The translations under genes were made by a program, and so were the position numbers. The notes beneath the pieces were generated by a model that was not told where the DNA came from, made no database searches, and worked only from the letters and a program-made list of their open reading frames with translations. A stretch of 64,000 nucleotides of DNA from Lachnospiraceae bacterium G41 (lineage in GTDB: Bacteria > Bacillota > Clostridia > Lachnospirales > Lachnospiraceae): positions 62,001-126,000 of the forward strand of contig FNEU01000001.1 in assembly GCA_900100245.1 (NCBI GenBank), in the 5' to 3' direction. Below are positions 18,378 to 28,894 of the stretch, piece by piece (within the stretch, counting starts at the first letter, position 1; the number at the start of each line of letters is the position of its first letter).

Positions 18378-20045
18378 TTAGAAGAGACCCGTAATCTTGC
18401 CGTCTACAACATCGATTCCTAAAGCTGCGGGAGCCTTGGGAAGTCCAGGCATTGTCATAATCTGACCGGTGATAACAACTACGAAGCCAGCGCCTGCGGA
18501 TACATAGCATTCTCTGACTTCAATATTGTAATTGGTGGGACGTCCGAGTAATGTAGGATCGTCGGAAAGCGAATATTGTGTCTTTGCAATACAAACAGGC
18601 ATATTTGAGAAGCCTAACTTCGTTAATTTTTCAAGCTGCTTCTTGGCTGTGGATGAATAATTTACGCCGTCTGCTCCGTAGATTTCCTTTGCAATTGTTT
18701 CAATCTTTTCTTCAAGTGATAGTTCGTCCTTGTATAAAGGATGATAATGACTTTCTTTTGTTTCAAGAGTTTCAAGTAAGGTCTTGGCAAGTTCTACACC
18801 GCCTTCGCCGCCTTTTTCCCAAACTTCGGAAAGAGCAAATGAACAGCCTCTTGAAATACAGAAATCTTTAACAAAAGATGTTTCTGCCTCTGTATCAGTC
18901 ACAAAAGCATTAAGTGTAACAACAACGGGAACATCATATTTCTGAAGGTTCTCAATATGCTTTTCAAGGTTTACGATACCATTCTTTAAAGCATCGAGGT
19001 TCTCTGTAGATAATTGATCCTTGGGAACTCCGCCATTATACTTAAGAGCACGAACTGTTGCAACAAGTACGATTGCATCAGGCTTAAGTCCTGCCATACG
19101 GCATTTGATATCAAGAAATTTCTCTGCGCCGAGGTCTGCACCGAAGCCTGCCTCTGTGATGCAGTAATCTGCAATCTTTAAAGCGGTCTTGGTAGCTCTA
19201 ACGGAGTTACAGCCGTGTGCTATATTTGCAAAAGGCCCGCCATGAACGATAGCAGGTGTATTTTCAAGCGTCTGGATAAGGTTGGGCTTAAGAGCATCTT
19301 TTAAAAGTGCTGCCATAGAACCTACACCGCCCAAATCCTTTGCGGTAACGGGTTCTCCTGCGAAGTTGTAAGCTACAACAATCTTTCCTAATCTTTCTTT
19401 TAAATCTTCCATATCATTTGCAAGGCAAAGGATTGCCATGATTTCGGAAGCTACTGTAATAACAAAATGATCTTCTCTTACAACACCGTCTGCCTTTGCA
19501 CCAAGACCGATTACGATATTTCTAAGAGCTCTGTCGTTCATATCAAGGCATCTTTTCCATACAACGCTTCTGGTGTCGATACCGAGCTGATTGCCCTGCT
19601 GAATATGATTGTCAAGTAAAGCAGCAAGCAAGTTGTTTGCAGATGTAATTGCATGGAAGTCACCGGTAAAGTGAAGGTTTAGATCTTCCATAGGAACAAC
19701 CTGTGCCATTCCGCCGCCTGCGGCACCACCCTTAATACCAAAGCAGGGTCCGAGTGAGGGCTCTCTTAAAGCGATAACAGCTTTCTTTCCCATGAGGCCC
19801 AAAGCTTGTCCGAGACCTACTGTTGTTGTAGTCTTTCCCTCACCTGCAGGTGTGGGGTTAATAGCCGTTACAAGCACAAGTTTTCCGTCTTTATTGTCTT
19901 TTACGGAGTTGATATATTCATCCGATAATTTTGCTTTGTATTTACCGTATAATTCCAGATCATCTTCAGGAATATCTAAAAGTTTTGCAACCTCGGTAAT
20001 TGGTTTCATTTTTGCTCTCTGAGCAATTTCAATATCAGATTTCAT
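18378..20045 (-). CDS. fhs: Formate-tetrahydrofolate ligase Fhs
   Basis: ATP-dependent ligase making 10-formyl-THF from formate and THF. 555 residues, standard length. The P-loop [20 protein letters not shown] is near residue 65, and the family segments [18 protein letters not shown] and [20 protein letters not shown] follow. The C-terminus has [16 protein letters not shown]. The start has AAGGAG about five bases upstream. The ftsK stop is 18 bp upstream. Together with folD it provides formyl and methylene groups for purine and amino-acid synthesis; in an anaerobe it can also consume formate. Confidence 0.98.
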   Translation of the reverse strand: MKSDIEIAQRAKMKPITEVAKLLDIPEDDLELYGKYKAKLSDEYINSVKDNKDGKLVLVTAINPTPAGEGKTTTTVGLGQALGLMGKKAVIALREPSLGPCFGIKGGAAGGGMAQVVPMEDLNLHFTGDFHAITSANNLLAALLDNHIQQGNQLGIDTRSVVWKRCLDMNDRALRNIVIGLGAKADGVVREDHFVITVASEIMAILCLANDMEDLKERLGKIVVAYNFAGEPVTAKDLGGVGSMAALLKDALKPNLIQTLENTPAIVHGGPFANIAHGCNSVRATKTALKIADYCITEAGFGADLGAEKFLDIKCRMAGLKPDAIVLVATVRALKYNGGVPKDQLSTENLDALKNGIVNLEKHIENLQKYDVPVVVTLNAFVTDTEAETSFVKDFCISRGCSFALSEVWEKGGEGGVELAKTLLETLETKESHYHPLYKDELSLEEKIETIAKEIYGADGVNYSSTAKKQLEKLTKLGFSNMPVCIAKTQYSLSDDPTLLGRPTNYNIEVRECYVSAGAGFVVVITGQIMTMPGLPKAPAALGIDVVDGKITGLF

Positions 20046-20063
20046 AGTCTTCTCCTTTTCTAT

Positions 20064-22685
20064 TTATTCAATCGAATTAACCATAGCGGTAAATTCGGCT
20101 TCATCCATTAAAATCTTACGGGGTTTTGTGCCCTCTTCGGGACCAACAACCCCTTTGGCTTCAAGCTGATCCATTATTCTGGCAGCACGGTTAAACCCAA
20201 TCTTAAAGGCTCTCTGGAGTGCACCTATGGATGCCTTTTCTTTGCCTATAATAAACATACCCGCCTGACCGAATAATTCATCTAAATCTCCGCCCGGTGC
20301 AGGAACTGTAGTACTCATTCCGCCGCCTTTTACGGACTCAATGATTCTTTCGTCGTATCCTTTTATGTTCTGATTCTTTATAAAATCTACTACATCAAGA
20401 ACTTCGTTATCCGATACAAAGCAACCCTGAACTCTGGAAGGCTTGTTCATTCCCTGAGGGAAGAAAAGCATATCACCTTTGCCAAGAAGTTTTTCAGCGC
20501 CGTTTGAATCAAGAATTGTTCTTGAATCGATACCTGAAGATACACTGAATGCGATACGGCTTGGCATATTAGCCTTAATAAGGCCTGTTATAACGTCTAC
20601 AGAAGGTCTTTGCGTTGCTATGATAAGATGTATGCCTGCGGCTCTGGCAAGCTGAGCCAGACGACATATCGATTCTTCAACTTCCTTGCCTGCAACCATC
20701 ATCAAATCTGCAAGCTCGTCGACGATAATTACTACCTGAGGAAGCTTTGAAATATCGGGATCTTCGGCTGCTTTTTCGTTATAGCCTTTCAGATCTCTAA
20801 CACCTGCATCCGCAAATTTTTTATATCTGTCTTCCATTTCGCTTACACCCCAGTGAAGAGAAGCGCTTGCCTGTTTGGGATCGGTTACAACAGGTAATAA
20901 AAGATGAGGAATGCCGTTATATACGCTTAATTCAACGACCTTAGGGTCAATAAGAATTAACTTAACATCTTCCGGATGAGCCTTATATAAAATACTCATA
21001 ATAATAGTATTTATACAAACTGATTTACCTGAGCCTGTAGCACCTGCAATTAAAAGATGCGGCATCTTGGCAATATCGGATATAACTACCTGACCGGACA
21101 AATCCTTACCTACAGCAAATGCAAGATTGGACTTTGAATTGTGAAAATCTGCCGACTCAATCAGATCTCTAAAAGGAACTGATGAACTCTCGGAATTGGG
21201 AACTTCGATACCTACGGCGCTTTTACCCGGTATGGGAGCTTCAATTCTGATATCTGCGGCACCAAGGCTTAATTTAATATCATCCGATAAAGAAACAATT
21301 CTGCTCACCTTTACACCGGGAGCAGGAGTAAGTTCATATCTTGTAACCGCAGGACCTTTGGAACAGTTTGCGGGATCGATGGATACTTCTACACCGAAGG
21401 TTGAAAGTGTTTCTTTTAATTTATTTGCAGTTTCAATAATATCATCGCCTTTATTTTTCGATGATCTGCTACCCTTGCTTAAAAGCGTAACAGGAGGGAA
21501 TTTATAAGGCTTTGCGGGAGCATTACTCTTTTTCTCTTTGTATAAATCAAGTGTAGGATAGCTCGATATAGCAACCTGCGCAGGTTTTGTATTACCAATC
21601 ATGGAAACAGCGCCCGGAGTCATTTTTACCACGGGAAGAGTTTCTTCCACAGGAGTTTCCTTGACAGTATTTATAGGCGAAATTTCATTGTTTACCGCTC
21701 TTGATTTAATTTGCGAATCATCGGCATAAACATTTATAGGCCTTATTTCATCTGCATTGGGGTCTTTTTTAATATTCTTGGCATGAATCTGATGAATATC
21801 GCCCGACTCGGCTTTGTTATCTTTATGCTTAACCTTTTCGCTGTCAGCATAAAGAATATCTTCTGAAATCGGCTTGATATCGGATGGCGCAACATCAATT
21901 ATCTTATTCTTGCCCTTTGGAGTCTCTTCTTCAGGATCTTCGGTGATTTTATAAGAAATCTTTTTTCTTCTGGCTGCTTCTTTTTCACGAAGTCTTTGAA
22001 TTTCTCTCTCGGTATATTCTCTCTCAGCTTCGGGATCGGGGTCTTCAAGATCGTGATATCTTGCGTATAAAATCTTTGAATATCTGACGATATATTTGCC
22101 AAACATAACAACGATACTTGCTATCATAAGTACGATAGAAAGTATCCAAACAAGTGCTCTTCCGCAGCTTTTGTCAATTATATAAGCAAGAAATCCGAAT
22201 ATTACTCCACCGCCTTTTCCGTCATGGTAAAAGATTTTCATTGACTCGTTAAATGATAAGCCACTGATTGATGAATAAGCAAAAAGATGCGCTATCATTC
22301 CCACACAGGCAACAAAAAGAACTGCCGAGATAACATTAAAAACAGTTTTCTTGGTAGTATCTTTTACGATACAATAAACAGTGGTAAGTATCCCGACAAT
22401 CGGCAGAATATATGCACTAAAACCAAACAGGCCTTTTAAAAACTTTGTTATAAAAAGACCTACTCCTCCGTCGAATATTCCAAGTGAAAATAAGAACATA
22501 ACAGCAAAAAGTACAAATATACCAAAGTATATAAGTACCCTTACATAGTCGAATTCGTATTCTTCGTTTTTTCTTTTTTGAGTATTCTTTTTATTCGAAG
22601 TACGTGCAGAAGAACTTCTGTGATTTGACCCGCTTCTTGAAGAGGAAGCAGATGTTCTTCTTTTACGATTATTGTTAGATGTCAT
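20064..22685 (-). CDS. ftsK: DNA translocase FtsK/SpoIIIE
   Basis: Septum-anchored DNA pump that clears chromosomes from the division site. 873 residues. A basic Ser/Asn/Arg N-terminus is followed by four hydrophobic segments (about residues 50-200) and a charged, disordered linker (about 215-400). The RecA-like motor has Walker A GATGSGKSVCINTIIMS and Walker B VVIIVDELADLMMV. A winged-helix gamma domain (about 805-873, ASIGALQRAFKIGFNRAARIMDQLE) reads KOPS/SRS-type polarity signals. Whether it acts in sporulation (SpoIIIE) or general division cannot be told. Its start overlaps the end of the upstream membrane protein by 11 bp. Confidence 0.97.
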   Translation of the reverse strand: MTSNNNRKRRTSASSSRSGSNHRSSSARTSNKKNTQKRKNEEYEFDYVRVLIYFGIFVLFAVMFLFSLGIFDGGVGLFITKFLKGLFGFSAYILPIVGILTTVYCIVKDTTKKTVFNVISAVLFVACVGMIAHLFAYSSISGLSFNESMKIFYHDGKGGGVIFGFLAYIIDKSCGRALVWILSIVLMIASIVVMFGKYIVRYSKILYARYHDLEDPDPEAEREYTEREIQRLREKEAARRKKISYKITEDPEEETPKGKNKIIDVAPSDIKPISEDILYADSEKVKHKDNKAESGDIHQIHAKNIKKDPNADEIRPINVYADDSQIKSRAVNNEISPINTVKETPVEETLPVVKMTPGAVSMIGNTKPAQVAISSYPTLDLYKEKKSNAPAKPYKFPPVTLLSKGSRSSKNKGDDIIETANKLKETLSTFGVEVSIDPANCSKGPAVTRYELTPAPGVKVSRIVSLSDDIKLSLGAADIRIEAPIPGKSAVGIEVPNSESSSVPFRDLIESADFHNSKSNLAFAVGKDLSGQVVISDIAKMPHLLIAGATGSGKSVCINTIIMSILYKAHPEDVKLILIDPKVVELSVYNGIPHLLLPVVTDPKQASASLHWGVSEMEDRYKKFADAGVRDLKGYNEKAAEDPDISKLPQVVIIVDELADLMMVAGKEVEESICRLAQLARAAGIHLIIATQRPSVDVITGLIKANMPSRIAFSVSSGIDSRTILDSNGAEKLLGKGDMLFFPQGMNKPSRVQGCFVSDNEVLDVVDFIKNQNIKGYDERIIESVKGGGMSTTVPAPGGDLDELFGQAGMFIIGKEKASIGALQRAFKIGFNRAARIMDQLEAKGVVGPEEGTKPRKILMDEAEFTAMVNSIE

Positions 22686-24435
22686 AATAATCTTTGCCCT
22701 TCAAATCGGTTATATCAAAATCAAGATCTTCGTCTTTAAAGTCATAATCGTAGGTAAGTTCCCTGGCAACATGAGGTTTGGGTCCCGGAAGAGGATTTTT
22801 AATAAATCCCGAATCGCTTCTATCCGGTACAGTTTCTACAAGGGTAAGGCCTGATGCTTGTCTCATATCGTCGGTAACCTCCTCTTTTACAGCAGTTTCA
22901 GCAACTACAGGAACGCGTTCGGGTAGTGTAGGTGTTTTAACCGCAGGTGTTTCAACTACAGCGGGCAAAGGCTTTTCTTCTTTCACTTCTTCGGATTTCT
23001 TGCTTTCAATCTTACCCGTAGCAATTGTAACAGCCTTTAAATCCTTCTCATCCTCATCCTCTGCGTTTGCAGTCTGAGGATTATTCTTGCTCTGATATGC
23101 AGGCTTGTAGTTGTTATATTTTTCTTCTTCAGTACTTTCATCCGAAGACTTGTATTTAGCGGTCATTCTTTCGCTCTCGGCATTAGAAACATCTTCAACA
23201 CTTAATGCAAATGTCGGAAGTTCAAATATACCGATAACGGTAATAATCATGAAGAATAAATTAAGTATATACGAATATTCGCTCGTATTAAACTTAACAA
23301 AAGTAAATACGGATATAAAATCAATTACAATTACAGTGGGAAGGCCTTTATCAAATTCATTTCTGATAAAAGCAAAAATTGCGATTGCGGCGAATACAAA
23401 GATTGCAATACCTTCCACTCTTTTTTCCATCGGTGCTTCAAACGAAAGCGAAAGTCCTTTGGGAATAAATGAATAAATGTAATTTAATACATTGTCCATT
23501 TTGTTAAGTCCGTTATTGTAAAACAAAGTAAGGAATAAGAATAACGAACCTGCAAAGGATACAATATAAATTGCCGACTGGATAAATCTATTCTGGAATA
23601 TCGTTTCCGTATATTTTTTACATGTAAGTAAAAGCATGCTGACGGTCAGCACCAGAAGGGATGCTCCTAAAATATCCCACATTGCGACAAATCCGGAGAA
23701 TACTCCGAGCGCAACGATGTAAAGCATCTGATAACCGTCAATAATATGCGACTTTTTGTTTAAATAAATTACCCATGAAAGATAATACAAATATCCGACA
23801 TAAAGAAATGCAAGCAGTGTATCGGGTGAGATATTCATCGATGCACTGATTGAATACGGAGTAAATGCAAGAAGCAGGCCTACCAAAACGCCATATCTCA
23901 TTCTGATAGAACGTTTTAACATAAAATATGCAAATGCAACAATTCCGCACTGAAGCAGAATGTTAAATGCATAAATCGGATAAACGGTAGAGCTTATCTT
24001 ACATAAAAGTCTGCAAATGCCGGCATATGCATAAACCGCATAAGAAGTACCGGGAATACGTTCTGTAGCTCCCAAAGCATAATCATAATAAGCATTTTCG
24101 ATTTCAATACCAAACTGAGAAGTGATATACATCACTCTGGTAAAAATCATAAGAACGATAATGCTTATAACACCGACAACTTCGTATGCTTTTGATATAA
24201 CGGGAAGTTCTTTGATCTGGTACTTCTCAGGGATTTTAGGAACCAAAAATTTGAAGACAATGGCCAGCAAAGCGGCCACAATAAATACAATTCCGTACCT
24301 GATAAGGATCAGAACTATAGCACTGCCGCTTGCAGATCCGGTCATACTTACCGAATAAAGCCCAATGGCACAAAAAAAGATTAAAGCAAATATCACATAG
24401 AAAATATAATGATATATGTTTTTCTTTGTAACCAT
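22675..24435 (-). CDS. Multipass membrane protein, probable GT-C type glycosyltransferase
   Basis: 586 residues with about 11-12 hydrophobic segments in the first 400, then a 180-residue Pro/Glu/Val/Lys-rich cytosolic tail. The first large outside loop holds acidic and aromatic residues (EIENAYYDYALGATERIPGTS) in the position where GT-C enzymes such as GT39/ArnT keep their catalytic acid. The gene directly upstream encodes a Dpm1/GtrB-like GT2 that would make the polyprenyl-phosphate sugar donor. Transfer of a lipid-linked sugar to an envelope component is therefore the best inference, but I see no decisive motif. It overlaps ftsK by 11 bp. Confidence 0.65.
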   Translation of the reverse strand: MVTKKNIYHYIFYVIFALIFFCAIGLYSVSMTGSASGSAIVLILIRYGIVFIVAALLAIVFKFLVPKIPEKYQIKELPVISKAYEVVGVISIIVLMIFTRVMYITSQFGIEIENAYYDYALGATERIPGTSYAVYAYAGICRLLCKISSTVYPIYAFNILLQCGIVAFAYFMLKRSIRMRYGVLVGLLLAFTPYSISASMNISPDTLLAFLYVGYLYYLSWVIYLNKKSHIIDGYQMLYIVALGVFSGFVAMWDILGASLLVLTVSMLLLTCKKYTETIFQNRFIQSAIYIVSFAGSLFLFLTLFYNNGLNKMDNVLNYIYSFIPKGLSLSFEAPMEKRVEGIAIFVFAAIAIFAFIRNEFDKGLPTVIVIDFISVFTFVKFNTSEYSYILNLFFMIITVIGIFELPTFALSVEDVSNAESERMTAKYKSSDESTEEEKYNNYKPAYQSKNNPQTANAEDEDEKDLKAVTIATGKIESKKSEEVKEEKPLPAVVETPAVKTPTLPERVPVVAETAVKEEVTDDMRQASGLTLVETVPDRSDSGFIKNPLPGPKPHVARELTYDYDFKDEDLDFDITDLKGKDYYDI

Positions 24436-24459
24436 AAATTAACCTTCCAAAACCAAAAA

Positions 24460-25401
24460 CTAAGAAGTATATTTCTCAATGTTATATCGAGGACGTCTTT
24501 TGACCTCCATGTAAATCTTTCCTATATATTCACCGATAAGGCCTATCGAAATCAGCTGTACACCGCCTAAGAACCAGATACTTACGATAAGTGAGGTCCA
24601 GCCGGGTTCTACTTCTTTTAGGAAGTAAGAAACCAGTGCGTAAACAAATGCGGCGAGGCTTAATAAAACACTTATAAATCCCAAAAGAACTATGTATCTG
24701 ATGGGCTTTACGCTAAAGGATGTAATGCCTTCAACCGCAAGTGCAATCATCTTTCTTAAAGGATATTTACTCTTGCCTGCAACTCTGACTTTTCTGTCGT
24801 AATAAACACATTCGGTTTTATATCCGATAAGAGGAACGATTCCTCTTAAATAAAGGTTTTCTTCGGAGTATTTTGAAAACTGCTCAAGCGCTCTTTTAGA
24901 CATGAGTCTGAAGTCTGCGTGATTGTAAATCGTTTTCGCTCCGAAAAAGTTCATTACTCTGTAAAAGCCCTGAGCTGTAACTCTTTTAAATATCGAATCG
25001 GTCTTTCTTTTGTTGCGGACACCGTAAACAATATCATTTCCTTCGTGATATTTATCAACCATTTCTTCGAATACATCGATGTCATCCTGAAGGTCCGCAT
25101 CAATTGAAATTGCTATATCACAGATGTCTTTTGCAAAAATAAGACCGGCGGTCAATGCAAACTGATGGCCTACATTGCCCGCAAGTTTAAGTCCTCTGAC
25201 TTCTTTATGTACCTTGTTTTCATTATCGATTAATTCCCAGGTTTTATCCTTGCTGCCGTCATCGATGAAAAGAAGAAACGATTCGGGTGAAATCTTGCCT
25301 TTTTCGATTAGCTCTTTGAGTTTATTTCTTAAACTCTCAAAGGTTATCGGAAGCATCTCTTCTTCGTTGTAGCAGGGAACTACTATCGAAAGAATATCCA
25401 T
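24460..25401 (-). CDS. GT2 glycosyltransferase, polyprenyl-phosphate sugar synthase type (Dpm1/GtrB-like)
   Basis: Catalytic GT-A domain: SIVVPCYNEEEMLP at the N-terminus, metal-binding region SIDADLQDD, and the acceptor-side segment NHADFRLMSKRALEQ. Two C-terminal membrane helices (about residues 225-290 of 313) follow, as in GtrB and bacterial Dpm1 homologues, which load a hexose onto polyprenyl phosphate. I place the start at the ATG at 25401 (MDILSIVVP), which has AAGGAAA eight bases upstream. An in-frame start at 25437 would add 12 residues but overlap metY by 35 bp. The gene follows metY after one base and precedes the GT-C-like gene by 24 bp. Confidence 0.9.
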   Translation of the reverse strand: MDILSIVVPCYNEEEMLPITFESLRNKLKELIEKGKISPESFLLFIDDGSKDKTWELIDNENKVHKEVRGLKLAGNVGHQFALTAGLIFAKDICDIAISIDADLQDDIDVFEEMVDKYHEGNDIVYGVRNKRKTDSIFKRVTAQGFYRVMNFFGAKTIYNHADFRLMSKRALEQFSKYSEENLYLRGIVPLIGYKTECVYYDRKVRVAGKSKYPLRKMIALAVEGITSFSVKPIRYIVLLGFISVLLSLAAFVYALVSYFLKEVEPGWTSLIVSIWFLGGVQLISIGLIGEYIGKIYMEVKRRPRYNIEKYTS

Positions 25402-25402
25402 A

Positions 25403-26683
25403 CTAAATTTCCTTAAATGCCTGTTCGAGATCGGCAATTATGTCGTTAACGTTTTCAATACCAACTGAAAATCTGATTAAATCAGGTTTAACTCCTGCTT
25501 CAAGAAGCTGCTCATCGGTCATCTGTCTGTGTGTATGACTTGCGGGATGAAGCACGCATGAACGTGTATCGGCAACATGTGTAACAATTGCAACAAGCTT
25601 TAATGCATCCATAAACTTGATACTCGCTTCTCTTCCGCCCTTAATACCGAATGTAAGAACACCACATGTACCGTTAGGCATGTATTTCTTAGCTCTTTCG
25701 TAGTAAACATCGCCTTCAAGTCCGGGATAGTTAACCCATGCAACCTTATCCTGCTCTTTGAGCCATTTAGCTACTGCCAATGCATTTTCGCAGTGTCTCT
25801 GCATGCGAAGGTGAAGAGTTTCAAGACCAAGGTTTACGTAGAAAGCATTCTGAGGAGACTGAATGGAGCCTAAGTCTCTCATAAGTGTAGCTGTAGCTTT
25901 TACGATAAATGCAGCCTTACCGAACTGCTTAGTATAATTTGTTCCGTGATATGATTCATCGGGAAAACAGAGTCCGGGGAATTTGTCGGGATATTTTGTC
26001 CAGTCAAAATTACCGGAATCAACGATACATCCGCCAACGGATACTGCGTGACCGTCCATATATTTGGTAGTTGAATGAGTAACTATATCAACGCCATATT
26101 CGAAAGGTCTGCAGTTAACGGGTGTAGGGAATGTATTGTCTACAATAAGAGGTACACCTGCTTCATGTGCTGCAGTTGCGAATTTCTCAAAATCAAGCAC
26201 AACAAGTGAAGGGTTTGAAATTGATTCCGCAAGTACGCACTTTGTATTGGGTTTGAATTCTTTTCTTAAATCCTCAAGTGAAATCTCGGGATCTACAACA
26301 GTTGTTTCAATGCCCATCTTGGCGATTGTGGTTGTTAACAGATTAAATGTACCGCCGTAAAGTGCAGAGCTTATGATGATGTGATCTCCTGCTTCTGCAA
26401 TGTTGAATACCGAATAAAAGTTTGCTGCCTGACCCGAAGATGTAAGCATTGCTGCAGCGCCACCTTCCATATCACAGATCTTGGCTGCTACATAATCGTT
26501 TGTAGGATTCTGAAGTCTTGTATAAAAATATCCTGAAGCCTTTAAATCGAATAAATCGCCCATCTGTTCGGATGTATCATACTTAAATGTGGTTGACTGA
26601 TAAATGGGTAAAATTCTTGCTTCGCCTTTGGTGGGTTTCCAACCCGACTGAATACATTTTGTCTCAATACTGTAATCGCTCAT
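25403..26683 (-). CDS. metY: O-acetylhomoserine aminocarboxypropyltransferase/cysteine synthase (Cys/Met metabolism PLP enzyme)
   Basis: PLP-dependent enzyme joining O-acetylhomoserine with sulfide (or methanethiol) to give homocysteine or methionine. 426 residues. The N-terminus ETKCIQSGWKPTKGEARILPIYQSTTF is typical of MetY, and the PLP lysine lies in HSTTKYMDGHAVSVGG. Other family segments are YTRLQNPTN, ALYGGTFNLL, VDNTFPTP and a C-terminal RFSVGIENVNDIIADL. MetB/MetC-like activity cannot be excluded from sequence. No riboswitch is present in the 33-bp upstream gap to yebC. Confidence 0.93.
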   Translation of the reverse strand: MSDYSIETKCIQSGWKPTKGEARILPIYQSTTFKYDTSEQMGDLFDLKASGYFYTRLQNPTNDYVAAKICDMEGGAAAMLTSSGQAANFYSVFNIAEAGDHIIISSALYGGTFNLLTTTIAKMGIETTVVDPEISLEDLRKEFKPNTKCVLAESISNPSLVVLDFEKFATAAHEAGVPLIVDNTFPTPVNCRPFEYGVDIVTHSTTKYMDGHAVSVGGCIVDSGNFDWTKYPDKFPGLCFPDESYHGTNYTKQFGKAAFIVKATATLMRDLGSIQSPQNAFYVNLGLETLHLRMQRHCENALAVAKWLKEQDKVAWVNYPGLEGDVYYERAKKYMPNGTCGVLTFGIKGGREASIKFMDALKLVAIVTHVADTRSCVLHPASHTHRQMTDEQLLEAGVKPDLIRFSVGIENVNDIIADLEQAFKEI

Positions 26684-26716
26684 TTTTCTTATTCCTCGTA
26701 GTTCTTTTATAGTGTT

Positions 26717-27448
26717 TTATTCTTCGTCCCAGTTAGTGTAAACGTTTTGAACGTCATCATCTTCATCAAGCAAATCGAGCGTTCTCTGAAGATTTTTAAT
26801 TGCAGTTTCATCATCAAGTTTGATGTAATTCTGCGGAAGCATTGTTACTTCAGCCTGTGCCATAGGAATGTTGTTGTCTTCCATAGCCTTAATTACATCA
26901 TTGATTGCATCGGGAGATGTAATGATTTCATAGCTGTCTTCTTCATCGCTGAAATCATCAGCACCCGCATCAAGTGCAATCATCATAAGGTCATCTGCAT
27001 CCATATCGCATTCTTCCTTATCAATGATGATCTGACCGCATTCATCAAACATGTATGATACGCAGCCCTGTGTTCCGATATTTCCCTGTCCTTTTGTAAA
27101 TGCGGAACGAACATTGCTTGCTGTTCTGTTCTTGTTGTCTGTAAGGCATTTAACGATGATTGCGATACCATTAGGTCCGTATCCTTCGTAAGTACACTGT
27201 TCGTAAGTAACATTTGCACCTTCGCCTGCAGCTTTCTTGATACCTCTGTCGATGGTATCATTAGGCATATTGTTAGCCTTAGCTTTAGCTATAACCGTTG
27301 CAAGTTTATAGTTATTCGCGGGATCGGGTCCGCCTTCTTTAACGGCTACCGCGATTTCACGTCCGATAATCGTAAAAATCTTTCCTTTGGCTGCATCATT
27401 CTTTTCTTTTTTGTGTTTAATATTTGCAAATTTTGAATGTCCGGACAT
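26717..27448 (-). CDS. YebC/PmpR family protein
   Basis: 243 residues, normal length. MSGHSKFANIKHKKEKNDAAKGK at the N-terminus is the family signature (here the Trp of SGHSKW is Phe). Further signatures are VEGPDP-like KEGGPDPANN, YEGYGPNGIAIIVKCLTDNKNRT and an acidic C-terminus. YebC proteins bind DNA and have been reported as transcription regulators; recent work ties the family to translation of proline-rich sequences. AGGAGG precedes the ATG at eight bases. A strong promoter lies just upstream, so it starts its own transcript. Confidence 0.95.
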   Translation of the reverse strand: MSGHSKFANIKHKKEKNDAAKGKIFTIIGREIAVAVKEGGPDPANNYKLATVIAKAKANNMPNDTIDRGIKKAAGEGANVTYEQCTYEGYGPNGIAIIVKCLTDNKNRTASNVRSAFTKGQGNIGTQGCVSYMFDECGQIIIDKEECDMDADDLMMIALDAGADDFSDEEDSYEIITSPDAINDVIKAMEDNNIPMAQAEVTMLPQNYIKLDDETAIKNLQRTLDLLDEDDDVQNVYTNWDEE

Positions 27449-27481
27449 AAATGTCTCCTCCTACGTAAAAATCAACAACAT

Positions 27482-27510
27482 ATTATATCATTTTTATGCC
27501 TGTTTATCAA
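27482..27510 (-). promoter_or_regulatory. Promoter of yebC (extended -10)
   Basis: On the minus strand TTGATA (27505-27510) and TATAAT (27482-27487) are separated by 17 bp, with TG one base before the -10. The -35 lies within the last codons of the upstream CorC/HlyC-like gene. It is among the closest matches to consensus in the window. Confidence 0.7.
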
Positions 27511-28894
27511 CAAAATCAGCGCTATTATTTGCATCTTCGCTAGTTAATTTTGTAACAAAAACAGATTTGATTATATGATTCTCAACTTCAAGTATTTTAA
27601 ACGAATATCCGCCGTATTCAATGACGGATTTATCGTCGTTTTCAGGTACGTATCCGAGCTTGTTTGTAAGGAATCCGTTGATGGTCTCAATATCCTCATC
27701 TTCGCTCTCCATATCGATGCCCAAAATATCGCTTAATTCCTCAAGCGGAGTCAGACCGTCGATTTCGTAACTCTTTTCGCCTTTCGATTCGACAAAAGTC
27801 TCTTCTTTGTCGTATTCATCCAGAATGTTTCCTACGATTTCCTCAAGGATATCTTCCATTGCAACAAGGCCGCTCGTCTGACCGTATTCGTCGATTACGA
27901 TAACCATCTGGAGCTTGTCGTCTTTCATTTTTTTGAAAAGATCGTCGATTTTCCTTGTTTCGGATACAAATCTGGCTTCTCTTAAAAGTTTAGGATATCT
28001 TCTGATGGCGCCGTCTCTGTCTTTGTTGTTTTCCTGATATCTTAAAGCATCTTTCAGGTGGATAATACCGATGATATGATCAAGACTGTCTATATACACA
28101 GGATAACGGCTGTTTGAGCCTTCAAGCATTATCTTTATCGCATCAGAAAGCTTGGTGTCGCCGTTAATTCCGACAATATTCTTTCTGTTGGTCATAATAT
28201 CCTTGGCTTCCTTGTCGTTAAGTTCAAAGATATTGTTAATCATTGCAACTTCATCGTCTTCTATCATTCCCTGATCGTTTGATTCCTGAACCATCGAAAG
28301 AATGTCGTCTTCGGTTACTTCATCCTCTTTGTTGTATTTGGATTTGCCGATGATGTTGAAGAAACCCGTAATAAGAAAATCCGAAAAATCGGAAATAGGA
28401 GCCATGATTACAGAAATTTTCAAAGAAAAGAGCGTAAATAATGCCTTAACATATTCCGATGAATGTCTGAATACTCTCCTTGGAAGTAAGAAGAAAAACA
28501 GAAAATTAAAAAACAAAAATACAAACTGAATTAAAACAATAAAAAGAATATAAAGAATAACACTCCAGTCCGCGATAAGCGTAAAGCGGTCGGTAATGTC
28601 TATGATAATGTTGGCGGCAAGCAAAATAACAAACATATGTGCCGTAATTAACGCCGCATGAAATCTGTTTATATATCTGTTTTTGTTTTTTAAAAATTTC
28701 TGAAGACTTTTTTCGTCAGATGATGAAAGTTTTTCTTTGATGGATAAAAGATTGGCCTCATTGAAATCTTCGACCACATAAAGACTGACCGAAAGAAGCG
28801 TCTCAACGATAAACAGGAGTACAAGAATTATATAAAAAGGCCATGCATCCTCAAAATAATAAAATTCATAACCGAGATAATTACTTGCTAGCAT
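27494..28894 (-). CDS. CorC/HlyC-like membrane protein with CNNM, CBS pair and CorC_HlyC domains
   Basis: 466 residues. The N-terminal ~200 residues hold four hydrophobic segments resembling a CNNM/DUF21 domain. A pair of CBS domains follows (about 215-340; MTNRKNIVGINGDTKLSDAIK, VIDEYGQTSGLVAMEDILEEIVGNI). A C-terminal CorC_HlyC domain (about 370-445) comes last. Members are linked to magnesium or cobalt efflux; the hemolysin name is historical. AGAGGT precedes the ATG. It overlaps nnrD by 14 bp. Ion specificity is not visible. Confidence 0.88.
   Translation of the reverse strand: MLASNYLGYEFYYFEDAWPFYIILVLLFIVETLLSVSLYVVEDFNEANLLSIKEKLSSSDEKSLQKFLKNKNRYINRFHAALITAHMFVILLAANIIIDITDRFTLIADWSVILYILFIVLIQFVFLFFNFLFFFLLPRRVFRHSSEYVKALFTLFSLKISVIMAPISDFSDFLITGFFNIIGKSKYNKEDEVTEDDILSMVQESNDQGMIEDDEVAMINNIFELNDKEAKDIMTNRKNIVGINGDTKLSDAIKIMLEGSNSRYPVYIDSLDHIIGIIHLKDALRYQENNKDRDGAIRRYPKLLREARFVSETRKIDDLFKKMKDDKLQMVIVIDEYGQTSGLVAMEDILEEIVGNILDEYDKEETFVESKGEKSYEIDGLTPLEELSDILGIDMESEDEDIETINGFLTNKLGYVPENDDKSVIEYGGYSFKILEVENHIIKSVFVTKLTSEDANNSADFVDKQA

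Noticed and set aside
26684-26716. Possible SAM riboswitch before metY
   Set aside because: Only 33 bp separate yebC and metY, far too short.
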